Shown in pieces: positions 1 through 8,900 of a stretch of DNA of 64,000 nucleotides. Source of the DNA: an uncultured Pseudanabaenaceae cyanobacterium (GTDB taxonomy: Bacteria > Cyanobacteriota > Cyanobacteriia > Pseudanabaenales > Pseudanabaenaceae). Position 1 is the first letter of the stretch. The number at the start of each line of letters is the position of its first letter. Under the pieces are notes generated by a model, which was not told the DNA's origin, searched no databases, and saw only the letters and a program-made list of their open reading frames with translations. The DNA is taken from NCBI GenBank assembly GCA_937927915.1, contig CALGKB010000004.1, positions 62,001-126,000 on the forward strand, in the 5' to 3' direction. The position numbers and the translations under genes were made by a program.

Positions 1-1536
1 GTGGGTGACCCCTTCCTGGAAAAACTCCTGATCGAGGCTTGTTTAGAGGCATTTGCCACGGGAGCAGTGGTGGCAGCCCAGGACATGGGGGCAGCGGGTC
101 TTACCTGTTCCAGTTCCGAGATGGCAGCTAAGGGAAATGTGGGGATTCTCCTCGACCTCGATCGGGTACCAGCCCGCGCTAATAACTTGACTGCCTACGA
201 ATATCTGTTGTCGGAATCCCAGGAGCGGATGTTGCTGGTGGTGGACAAAGAGAGAACAGCAGAGGTAAAAGCGATCTTTCACCGTTGGGGATTGGCAGCA
301 GAGGTAGTGGGGGAAGTGATTACAGAACCTGTCTTGCGGGTTTTACACAGGGGGGAAATTGCCGCAGAAGTGCCAGCCAAAGCCCTGGCAGAGGAGACAC
401 CGGTTTATTATCAACCCCTACCCCCCCCACCTGACTACATCCAAACCTGTTGGCGCTGGACAGAAGAGGAATTACCCCCCGAAGACCGCTCTTTTGCCAC
501 TATTCTTTTATCTTTACTTGCCACTCCTTCCATTGCTTCTAAGCAGTGGATTTATCGGCAGTATGACCACCAGGTGTTAAACAACACGGTGATTTTACCG
601 GGGGATGCGGATGCCACAGTAATTCGGCTGCGCTCCGTCACCAATTTGGCACACCATACCCATCTGGGCTTGGGGGCAGCAGTGGACGGCAATGGGCGTT
701 ACGTCTATCTCGATCCCTACGAGGGGGCAAGGTTAGCGGTAGCGGAAGCGGCGCGCAATCTCAGTTGTGTGGGGGCGACACCCCTGGCAGTCACAGACAA
801 TCTCAACTTTGGTAGCCCGGAGACAGCGGTGGGTTACTGGCAACTGCATGAGGCTTGTCGGGGGATTGCGGCTGCCTGTCGGGAACTAGGCACCCCAGTC
901 ACAGGGGGAAATGTGTCTTTGTACAACGAAACGATCGATGCCCAGGGCAATGCCCAAGCGATTTATCCTACACCTGTAATTGGCATGATTGGTTTGGTAG
1001 AAGACATTAGACAGACGGTCAGGCAGGGTTGGCAAAAAGTAGGAGATGTCATTTATCTGCTGGGACGCTGGGATGCTAGTTTAGCCGGTTCAGAATACCT
1101 CGCCAGCAGGGGCTTGATCACGGGTAGACCCTTGGCAGTAGACATGGAGTTAGAAAAACAAGTACAGTCCGTCTGTCGTGATTTGATCAAACAAGGCATA
1201 GTGAAATCAGCCCATGATTGTAGTGACGGCGGTTTAGCAGTAGCCCTAGCGGAAGCCTGTATTAGTGGTAATTTAGGCTGCAGGATCGATCTATCTGTCC
1301 TCCCTCTCTCTCTCTCTTCTCTGGCTTTGTTGTTTGGCGAAAGTCCCAGTCGTATTCTCGTGTCTGTCAGTCCTGGGCAAGAAGAAGCACTGATCAACTA
1401 TTTGCAGACAAATCTAGGAGGGCATTTCTATCCCCTGGGGACAGTGACCGATAACGATCGCTTTGTCATCACAGATGTATTGGATGTCAGTCTGTCACAG
1501 ATGCGGGATGCCTATTACTCTCTGCACTGGGATTGA
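1..1536 (+). CDS. purL: Phosphoribosylformylglycinamidine synthase subunit PurL (5' truncated by window edge)
   Basis: PurL makes FGAM from FGAR, ATP and glutamine-derived ammonia, the fourth step of purine synthesis, in complex with PurQ and PurS. The visible 511 residues hold the C-terminal two thirds of a small-type PurL (usually about 740-780 residues). They open with GDPFLEKLL, followed by the DMGAAGLTCSSSEMA segment typical of the first AIR-synthase-like half. The second half has the LTGGNVSLYNE-like segment (here TGGNVSLYNE, about residue 300) and SAHDCSDGGLAVALAE near residue 400. The GTG at base 1 encodes Val of the VGDP motif and is not the start codon; the start lies outside the window. 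The 3' end overlaps the convergent membrane protein gene by 50 bp. An eight-C tract at 421-428 is read in frame. Confidence 0.96.
   Translation: MGDPFLEKLLIEACLEAFATGAVVAAQDMGAAGLTCSSSEMAAKGNVGILLDLDRVPARANNLTAYEYLLSESQERMLLVVDKERTAEVKAIFHRWGLAAEVVGEVITEPVLRVLHRGEIAAEVPAKALAEETPVYYQPLPPPPDYIQTCWRWTEEELPPEDRSFATILLSLLATPSIASKQWIYRQYDHQVLNNTVILPGDADATVIRLRSVTNLAHHTHLGLGAAVDGNGRYVYLDPYEGARLAVAEAARNLSCVGATPLAVTDNLNFGSPETAVGYWQLHEACRGIAAACRELGTPVTGGNVSLYNETIDAQGNAQAIYPTPVIGMIGLVEDIRQTVRQGWQKVGDVIYLLGRWDASLAGSEYLASRGLITGRPLAVDMELEKQVQSVCRDLIKQGIVKSAHDCSDGGLAVALAEACISGNLGCRIDLSVLPLSLSSLALLFGESPSRILVSVSPGQEEALINYLQTNLGGHFYPLGTVTDNDRFVITDVLDVSLSQMRDAYYSLHWD
159..164. repeat. HIP1 core hexamer CGATCG (example; dispersed throughout the window)
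   Basis: In purL alone, three copies occur at 159-164, 932-937 and 1455-1460, against about 0.4 expected by chance in 1536 bp. The same hexamer recurs throughout the window, often without the full GCGATCGC octamer. Confidence 0.85.
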
Positions 1537-3250
1537 GGAAGCCACTCAGCCAAAACATAGCAGCTGCCAATAATACAGCCACTAGCCAGCCCCCTAACCC
1601 CAAGGGCAACATGCCCGATCGTCCTGTTTGTATCCACACCATCTGCAACACAACACAGACTACAATTACTACTGCTGCCAGATAGGACCGCCCTCCCCTC
1701 CACCCCTCGTAAGCCTCGCGGTGCAACTGACAACTACTAAAAGCTAAGCCTAACAGACTAAAGTTAAACACCGTCCATGCCAAGCTGACAGAGCCAAAAC
1801 GCCAGACCAGGACTGTCAAACCAGAGATGGTCACAGTAGTAATTAACAGCTTTAGCCACCACCCCCTATCTAACACATGACTAGCGGGACAGGCACGACT
1901 AGCTACTGCGGGTACTAACAACAAAACTAAAGACAAAACTACAGGCAGTAAGATAGCAGACCAAACTATCTGCACAGGCGTTACCAAAGGAATTTTTCCT
2001 CCTTTACTTGCTGTCAACAACAACAGGGCAGCTAAACCACTGGTTAAATTGAGCAGTAAAATGTGCCGTAAACGATCGATCGCCATGCGACTATAGCGCA
2101 CTACCTTTTGCAGGAGACCGATGTCTGGTTTCGCCAAAACTATGCCACATCTGCGTTGCAGGACAGGATCAGCCTCTACACTGCTAATGGCAATATCAAC
2201 CTTGGTGATCAATTCTTTGTCCACTAAACTATCGGACAGTAGTGCCGCCCCTGGGGGCAAGACCAAACCCTCTGTAAAGTAATACAAAGGTATGTCTGTC
2301 TCTATTTCCTCTTTCTCTCCGTGCCACAGACCCTGCCATTTGATGCTCCTATCCGATCGTTTACTTATGTCATAGGTATTGAGGTCCACCACGATCGTTT
2401 TGATTTTAGTCAACGTCCACACCAAAAACGGCGCCCGGAATTGCACTTCCTCCGATAAATGAGTAACAACTTGCGCTAGACAGGCTTGACAAAATGCCCA
2501 CCAATGCCAGGGTACAGAGACAGCCACCAACAGATAGATAATGATACTGGTTTTGTCGCTCCAGTGCCAGGAAGACAACAGCAGCACCAGGACCAACCAC
2601 CCCCCCAGCAAAGAGTAAAAGAAGGGGAAATGGGCAAACAACTTCTCATAGGCAGAAGGGGGAGATTTGTAGGTTTTGACCACCACACCCATCGCCTCTC
2701 CCTCCACCACTAAAGAGCCGTGATAGACCATGTTGCTCTGTTCTGCCGGCGGAATATCCCAGGGTAGGGGAGCAGTTGTATCTTTGATCTGCGTCTGCCA
2801 ACGATTCTGTTCTTCTCTGGCAACTACCAGGTCTTTCAAGGCTACCAATCGCACATCGGCATCCACTTCACTCCCCGGTTGTAAACAAATAATGTCCCCC
2901 GGCGCTAAACTCTTGCTGGGAATGAGAATATACCGATCGTCCCGTTTGACAATTGCTTTGTGGGGCGTGAACTTATCCCCCCTGCCCTGACGGGTGAGAA
3001 AGCGATCGAGGAGCCAATGCCCTCCCATAACAATCGTTGCTAGGATACCCAACCGACTGAAGAAAAATGACCGCAGGGGTTGCCACACCAGAAGAACAAC
3101 TAGCAGACAACCTAACCCCAGTCCTAATAACTTACGTTGGCGACGTTCCCGAAGGCGGCGACGGGCAATGGTGTAGGTAATGCCAGAGGGCTGGGACTGT
3201 AAGACCTGGAAGACCTTGTCAAGTTCCCAATGGTGCCACCTGGACTGCAT
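1487..3250 (-). CDS. Degenerate P-type ATPase-like membrane protein (predicted pseudoenzyme)
   Basis: The 587 residues follow the plan of a P2-type cation ATPase but every catalytic motif is altered. An N-terminal cation-ATPase-like segment (10-40) precedes two membrane helices (about 43-82). An actuator-like domain follows (97-195, with PSKSLAPGDIICLQPG), but the TGES loop is replaced by REEQNRW. The fourth-helix PEGL motif reads PWHW (247-250). The phosphorylation motif DKTGT reads DLNTY (289-293). The nucleotide-binding domain, normally some hundreds of residues, is reduced to about 40, and the GDGxND hinge reads GAALLSDSL. The tail keeps six or so helices aligned to M5-M10, including VTPVQIVW where ATPases have LPIQLLWVN. 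The frame is intact, so this looks like a maintained protein rather than a decaying gene. It starts 3 bp after cysH in an apparent operon. Its function is unknown; a regulatory or transport-scaffold role is only inference. Confidence 0.75.
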   Translation of the reverse strand: MQSRWHHWELDKVFQVLQSQPSGITYTIARRRLRERRQRKLLGLGLGCLLVVLLVWQPLRSFFFSRLGILATIVMGGHWLLDRFLTRQGRGDKFTPHKAIVKRDDRYILIPSKSLAPGDIICLQPGSEVDADVRLVALKDLVVAREEQNRWQTQIKDTTAPLPWDIPPAEQSNMVYHGSLVVEGEAMGVVVKTYKSPPSAYEKLFAHFPFFYSLLGGWLVLVLLLSSWHWSDKTSIIIYLLVAVSVPWHWWAFCQACLAQVVTHLSEEVQFRAPFLVWTLTKIKTIVVDLNTYDISKRSDRSIKWQGLWHGEKEEIETDIPLYYFTEGLVLPPGAALLSDSLVDKELITKVDIAISSVEADPVLQRRCGIVLAKPDIGLLQKVVRYSRMAIDRLRHILLLNLTSGLAALLLLTASKGGKIPLVTPVQIVWSAILLPVVLSLVLLLVPAVASRACPASHVLDRGWWLKLLITTVTISGLTVLVWRFGSVSLAWTVFNFSLLGLAFSSCQLHREAYEGWRGGRSYLAAVVIVVCVVLQMVWIQTGRSGMLPLGLGGWLVAVLLAAAMFWLSGFLNPSAESNRHPASVTD

Positions 3251-3253
3251 CGT

Positions 3254-3970
3254 TTAAGTCACATTCGTGCGCACTAAGTCCCCCTGGGCAGTGACGTGTA
3301 GCCCACACTCCTTGTTGTCCTGCTCCCACCACCACCTGCCAGCCCGCAGGTCTTCCCCTGGCTCAATTGCTCTGGTACAAGGGGCACAGCCAATACTGGG
3401 AAAGCCTCTGTCATGGAGAACGTTATAGGGCACCTGATTTGCTCTAATGTACTCCCACACTTGCTCATAGCTCCAGTGCAAGAGGGGGTTGATTTTCACG
3501 ATCGGTCTTTTACTAATCGGTATGACATCATTTTCCACCACCTCCATCGTCGCCCGATGGGGAGTTTGGTCTGCCCGCACCCCCGTCATCCACGCATCTA
3601 AGCCCTCCAACGCACGGCTCAAGGGTTCAATCTTGCGGACATAACAACAGGTCTTGCGATTCTCTACACTGTCATAAAAGAGATTGATGCCCTTCTCTTT
3701 CACCATCTGTTCCACCGCTGCCCGATCGGGAAACATGATATGTAACTCCATCTGGGGATAGCGCCGCGTTGCCTTTGCCATCAACTGATAGGTCTCCTCA
3801 TGTAACCTGCCCGTATCTAGGGTAAAAGCCTTGAACTTGCCTAAGCGGGATAACATATCAATGAGCACCATGTCCTCCGCCCCAAAACTACAGGCTAACG
3901 CCACCCGATCGCCAAACTGCTGCACCGCCCACTGCAGAATTTCTGTTGTTGATTTGCCCACTAGCTCCAT
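3254..3970 (-). CDS. cysH: Assimilatory (phospho)adenylylsulfate reductase CysH, with Fe-S cysteines
   Basis: This cytosolic enzyme reduces activated sulfate (APS or PAPS) to sulfite using thioredoxin. The 238-residue length fits the family. ACSFGAEDMVLIDML (26-40) is the nucleotide-binding SFGAED segment, and LDTGRLHEET follows. KTCCYVRKIEPL (C108, C109) and GCAPCTRAI (C195, C198) supply the four cysteines that bind a [4Fe-4S] cluster in APS reductases and in a minority of PAPS reductases. KECGLH near the C terminus carries the catalytic Cys222. In the family the CC-CxxC set correlates with APS use, so PAPS specificity should not be assumed. Its ATG follows the pentapeptide gene's stop codon with no gap, and the ATPase-like gene begins 3 bp after its own stop, so the three are probably co-transcribed. 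Confidence 0.93.
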   Translation of the reverse strand: MELVGKSTTEILQWAVQQFGDRVALACSFGAEDMVLIDMLSRLGKFKAFTLDTGRLHEETYQLMAKATRRYPQMELHIMFPDRAAVEQMVKEKGINLFYDSVENRKTCCYVRKIEPLSRALEGLDAWMTGVRADQTPHRATMEVVENDVIPISKRPIVKINPLLHWSYEQVWEYIRANQVPYNVLHDRGFPSIGCAPCTRAIEPGEDLRAGRWWWEQDNKECGLHVTAQGDLVRTNVT

Positions 3971-4756
3971 TTACACCTTTACCTCCGGACTCGTAAACTT
4001 GGAACCATCTGCCATGGTTGTATTGTTAAAGGTAGCACGGGTGAAGTCTGTCCCGATCGTGCTGGCATCGAGGAGAACCGCCCCTGCCAAGTTTGCCCCC
4101 GTTAGATTGGCGCCGATCAAGTTAGCGCGACAGAGAATGGCATCTGTCAAATTTGCCCCTGTCAGATTGGCATTGCTGAGTTTTGTACCCACTAAAATTG
4201 CCTCCCGCAGGTTTGCCTCCTGCAGATTAGCCCCACTGAGATTGGCGCGACAAAGGTTCGCCTCCTGCAGATTAGCCCCCCGCAGATTGGCAAAAATTAA
4301 ATCCACCTCCCGCAAAGTTGCCTGCTGCAGGTTTGCCCCCTCCAGTAACCCGTAGATCAAATCCGCCGCTGACAGATTAGCACCGCTCAAGTTTGTGCCC
4401 GTGAGGTTGGTATTGCGCAGCACTGTTTCCCGCATATCCGCCCCCTTCAAATCGGCGTTGGTGAGGTTAGCACAGCGGAGGTTTGCCCCCACCAGGTTTG
4501 CCCCCGTCAAATCCGCCCCTGTCAAATCCGCCCCGATCAGGTAGGTGCTGATCAAAGTGACATAGATCATCTCCGCATTGCGCAGACAGGCTTCCCGCAG
4601 GTCAGCATTGCTTAAATTTGCCCCGCATAGATTTGCCTCCTCCAGTTCCGCCCCGCTCAGGTTGGCATAGACAAGGTTGACGCTCTCCAAGTAGCATTGG
4701 GGGCACTTCTTAGTTGCTAACAATTTTTGGCGCAGGAAGTTCTGCATTGTATCCAT
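3971..4756 (-). CDS. Pentapeptide-repeat protein
   Basis: The 261-residue protein is made almost entirely of A(D/N)LxG-type pentapeptides, for example GANLSGADL-like units, from about residue 25 to 240. Such repeats fold into a right-handed quadrilateral beta helix. A short N-terminal cap includes a CPQC motif (residues 18-21), which could bind metal or form a disulfide. There is no signal peptide or membrane helix, so it is probably cytosolic. Cyanobacteria encode many pentapeptide proteins, mostly of unknown function. It is the first gene of the apparent operon with cysH and the degenerate ATPase; its stop abuts the cysH ATG. A role in sulfur metabolism is suggested only by this position. 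Confidence 0.9.
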   Translation of the reverse strand: MDTMQNFLRQKLLATKKCPQCYLESVNLVYANLSGAELEEANLCGANLSNADLREACLRNAEMIYVTLISTYLIGADLTGADLTGANLVGANLRCANLTNADLKGADMRETVLRNTNLTGTNLSGANLSAADLIYGLLEGANLQQATLREVDLIFANLRGANLQEANLCRANLSGANLQEANLREAILVGTKLSNANLTGANLTDAILCRANLIGANLTGANLAGAVLLDASTIGTDFTRATFNNTTMADGSKFTSPEVKV

Positions 4757-4833
4757 AGTGCAGGGGGAGTAAATTACTGTATCTTTTTATATTAACCCCT
4801 TTTGCCCACCTCACGCCAGCTATTTACCGCTCC

Positions 4834-5916
4834 TTAACGCAGGGGCACAAAACCCGCCTTGGCAACTAATTCCTGTCCCCTAGGACTAAGCAACCACTCG
4901 GCATAAAAATCCCCTGCCTGCCGATCGAGATTGTTCTCGTCCCTGGTGATCACAAATAGCTTGCGGGTGATGGGATACTCTCCTGATTGAAAGGCAGCAA
5001 AATTGATAGAATTGCGCTCTGCCGGACAGCGATTGGGAGGGACAAGGGGGGCATTGTAGGGTTTGACATATTTACCCTTCCTTCTGCCCAGGGCTAAGGG
5101 TTTGACAGTGCATTGGGGCACTACTTCCGGCGCAGTCGCATAGTAAATACCACCGCGATTCTTACTTACCTCCCGTAGAGCAGGTGTGGTGCTGTAGATA
5201 TATTGCACATTACTACCAAAACCGCGTTTACCGAGGACATATTCATGGAAGAACTCCACTGTCCCCCCATCCTCCAGGCGCCGAGAATAGGGTGTAATTG
5301 GTAAGTTTGGTCCTCCTAGCTCCTGCCAATTGCGAATTTTACCTAAATAGATGTCCCCCAGCTCATCTACCGTGATACCCTGCACTGGCAGGTCATTGTT
5401 CACGACTGCAACTAAACCATCGATCGCTATGTCCACTTCTCTGAGGCTAAATCCCCGCATCTGTGCCCTTGCCTGCTCCTCATCCTTGACAGAACGGGAG
5501 GACTGCGCAAAGGATAACTGGCGGTCAATTAACATCTGAATCCCTGTGCCAGAGCCAGGGGTACGCCCGATAGGGTCAACATAGCGTAACTTGAATTGGG
5601 GATATTCCCTTGTGATCTCAGGGTCTACAATTCCCCGAATCGGTGCCCAAGTCGTGCTGCCCCCATAGTTAAACGTGCCCGTTGGCACAGCAGTAGTAGC
5701 ACTGGGAGGATTAGCAACTGGTGGTGGCACAACTGCAGGACTAGTATCAGGACCAGGAGTGGAAGAAACAACTGGCGGTGTAGGTGTAGTCCCTGCCTGG
5801 TCCCTGGGTTTGGTGAAAGACCCCCTGAACATCCACAACAAACCCCCCGCAATCCCCGCCGTAATCAGAAAAGAAAGAGCTAAAACTATCGTTTCCTGTC
5901 CTCTGTCCTGCTCCAT
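4834..5916 (-). CDS. Membrane-anchored PstS-family substrate-binding protein
   Basis: The 360-residue protein begins with a short polar stretch and one hydrophobic helix (about 11-30), then a Pro/Thr/Val-rich linker (about 37-75), then a PstS-like periplasmic binding domain. Recognisable segments are FNYGGSTTWAPI, PGSGTGIQMLIDRQLSFAQSSR (the anion-binding SGTG and SR residues) and the late ITRDENNLDRQAGDFYAEWL. The helix looks like an uncleaved anchor; there is no lipobox. PstS homologues bind phosphate for PstCAB, but no permease or ATPase gene of that system lies nearby. It follows the pilL-like gene by 7 bp on the same strand, so it may be the last gene of the chemosensory operon. The ligand could be phosphate or another oxyanion. 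Confidence 0.8.
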   Translation of the reverse strand: MEQDRGQETIVLALSFLITAGIAGGLLWMFRGSFTKPRDQAGTTPTPPVVSSTPGPDTSPAVVPPPVANPPSATTAVPTGTFNYGGSTTWAPIRGIVDPEITREYPQFKLRYVDPIGRTPGSGTGIQMLIDRQLSFAQSSRSVKDEEQARAQMRGFSLREVDIAIDGLVAVVNNDLPVQGITVDELGDIYLGKIRNWQELGGPNLPITPYSRRLEDGGTVEFFHEYVLGKRGFGSNVQYIYSTTPALREVSKNRGGIYYATAPEVVPQCTVKPLALGRRKGKYVKPYNAPLVPPNRCPAERNSINFAAFQSGEYPITRKLFVITRDENNLDRQAGDFYAEWLLSPRGQELVAKAGFVPLR

Positions 5917-5923
5917 GTAACAC

Positions 5924-8900
5924 CTAGGAACTCATTATTTCCAGAATCTTCCCTGCCACTTGTCCCCGCAGTAGTCGTTTTGCTCCTTCTAGTACCTCCT
6001 GGTCAGTGTACGCCTTGACAAAGTATGCCTTTGCCCCCAGCCGTGCGGCATTTTCAATGTGCACCCGCTTACCTTGGGATGTTAACATGGCAACAGGAAT
6101 GCGCCGCAGTTGTTCATCTTTTTGTAATTTTTCCAGCAACTGGAAGCCATTCATCTGAGGCATCTCTACGTCCGTGAAGATCAAATCGCAGGACAGACCA
6201 CTGGTGAGCTTGTCCCAGGCTTCCTTGCCATTGCGGGCTTCCTCCACCCGATAACCTGCCTTTTCAAAGGTTTGTACTAGGGCTTTGCGCATTGTCACAG
6301 AGTCATCTACCACCAGCACTGTCGTGGACTTATCTTTGTCAGCAATGTCTGTCTGTACCTGTTCGTACTTCGGTATAGTGATCGTGCCGGCGGCAATGCC
6401 AAATAACTCCAACACATTGCAAATTGCCATCACCCGACCATCCCCTAGTACCGTCACCCCGGCAATACCTGGTGGTTTGGGGGCTGGTCCTTCAATCTGT
6501 TTGATGACTATCTCAATCTCCCCTTCAAACTTATCTACCTGCAATGCCAAGAAGTTGCGCTCCGATCGGATGACAATAATAGAAATAATGTCATCGTCAG
6601 TGTGTTTGATAAAGCCCACCCGACCAATCTGGCGGTTGTAGCAGAGCAAGTCTTGCAAGGGACGGAAAGGCAACTCCCGATCGCGCCATGTAAAACAGGG
6701 TAAGCCCTCTGCATTTTTGTAGACTTTGTCCTGGGTGATTTCTACCATGTCTTCAAAGCTATCAATGGGGAAAGCCACCCGATTGCGGTTGCAAACACAG
6801 ACGATCGCTTTGGAAATAGACAGAGTGAGAGGCAGTCTGATGGTAAAAGTTGTCCCCTTACCGATCGCTGATTCTACTTGAATTGAGCCTTTGATAGAAT
6901 TCAGCTGGGTGACTACTGCATCCAGACCTACACCCCGTCCCCCTTCTTCATCCACCTCTGCCTTGGTGGAAAAGCCAGGACGGAATAACAAACTATAGGT
7001 ATCTTGGTCGGATAGCAGTGCTGCTTCTGCCCTAGTCAAAATTCCCTTGGTGATGGCACTTTGTCTGACTTTTTCAGGGTTGATGCCTGCTCCATCATCA
7101 GACACCGAAATAATTGTCTCATTGCCCTGGTGATATGCCTTGACTGTGATCTTGCCCTTCGGGGGCTTGCCTAGGGCTATACGCGTCTCTGGGTCTTCAA
7201 TACCGTGCACAAGGGCGTTGGTGATCAAGTGGTTGATGGGAGTGTTTAATCCCTGCAAGATCACCTTGTCAATCATCGTTTCTCTGCCAGAGATTTCAAT
7301 ATCTGCTTGTTTCTTCCGTTTTAGTGCCAGGTCGCGCACTTGCTTGGGCAGACGATCGCTGATTTCGGAGAAGGGTTCCATCCGCACCTGTTTGAGGTCG
7401 TCTTCCAGCTGAGTAGTAATTGTCCCCAACTGGCGACTGACTTGCTCTGTTTCATCGATCACAAATTCTACGTCAGATGCTGATTCCTTTACCCTTGTGA
7501 TCAACTCAATAATATCTAGAGCTAGTTCGTTGAATTTGTCGTGCTTATCTAGGTCGTTGGCAATTAGTGTACTATGGTCTTGCTCCTGTTGTTTATTATC
7601 TGTACTTGGGATTAAACTCCGACGCTCTTCTTTCAGATAACGATGACCAAGGGTTTCCTCCAGCCTGCGCTCCATGAGAGAACGGTCAAATTCATCTCTT
7701 ACTTTCTGGGCAATATCATTTAGTTTGTTGATCTGATTAAAGAGATTAGCCAGAGATGCTTGTAGCCTTTGTTGATCTTGTTGTAGGAGGTTGCGGTTGA
7801 CAATTAGTTCTCCCACTAGGTTGTTCATATTGTCTAGATAGCGGACATCTACCCTCATGTTTTGTACCATTGTCGAGCGGGGGGAAGGTCCAGGGGCTGG
7901 CGCAATGTTGAGAGCAGTCTTCCCCTTTCCTGGAGATGTCACCTCTGCTGCTTTGGAGGGAGAAGGAGGTATGCTACTTAATAGAGCATCGAGGTCGTCA
8001 AAGTTACTGGGTGGGGGGCTGGGCTGTTCCAGGAGGGCCTCTAGTTCCTCCAGCTGACTGATATCAACTTCCTCCTCCAGGAGGGATTCTAACTCTGCAA
8101 AGACATCAGTGGTGTTGTTTTCTGCCATAGTGCCAGTTTCTTCCAACAATTCCGATAACTCATCGATCGCATCTACTTCTTCTGCTGCTACCGCTGTTTC
8201 TGTTGTCCTATCCTCTTCACCCAGGAGCTGTGCCAGTTCATCGATAGGGTCTTCACTCTCTGGTGCCTCTCCATTGTCTGCATTAAATAACTGCAGTAAA
8301 GTTAGTTCCCCCTCACTGTCCTCCTCGTCAATTATTGTCTCTTGAGAGAAAAAAAAACCCGATTCATCCTCATCGTCGCTGGCAAACGTACTGGCTATCT
8401 CTTCTATCTCTTGCTCCTCTATCTCCCCTAGCAGTTGCGACAGCTCTTCCTCTATGTCATTGCCACTGTCGGAGTCCCTGACCTCTTCTTTCTCCTGACT
8501 TGCTTGCTCTAGGTCAAACAATTCACTGAACTCCACTACATCAGTCTGCTGGTCGTAAGCGCGAATGCTGAAACCTTCCTCCTCTTGTTCCTCAGCTGTC
8601 AAGGTTGCGAAGAATTCGGGCATTTCTTGAATAGTAGTCATGTCCTCTTCTACTACTTCTTCTTCTGTGTCTTCTCCTTGCATATCATCAAGACTAACTT
8701 CTTCTACTAACTCCTCTGGTAGCTTAGGCTCTGCTGTGACAGTAGCAAAAAATTCTGGTGTGCCTTGCAAGATCGTCATATCCTCGTCTTCCGGATAATC
8801 GATCGCTTCTGCCTGTTGTTCTATGTCAGCTAGTAATTCATCGACTGAGGGTACACTTTCCGCCTGTTGCCCTTCAATTTCAGCCAGTAGATCATCGATC

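Noticed and set aside
1-3. GTG at base 1 as the purL start
   Set aside because: It is the Val of a conserved VGDP segment well inside PurL; about one third of the protein lies upstream of the window.
421-428. Eight-C tract in purL as a possible frameshift
   Set aside because: The family motifs before and after it are in one frame, so the tract is read through correctly.
3831-4355. Arg/Ala/Leu-rich plus-strand frame opposite the pentapeptide gene
   Set aside because: It is the mirror of the repetitive pentapeptide codons; no start signal or known domain.
3971-4756. CRISPR-like or tandem DNA repeat in the pentapeptide gene
   Set aside because: The periodicity is at the codon level (five-residue units) with diverged DNA and no spacers.
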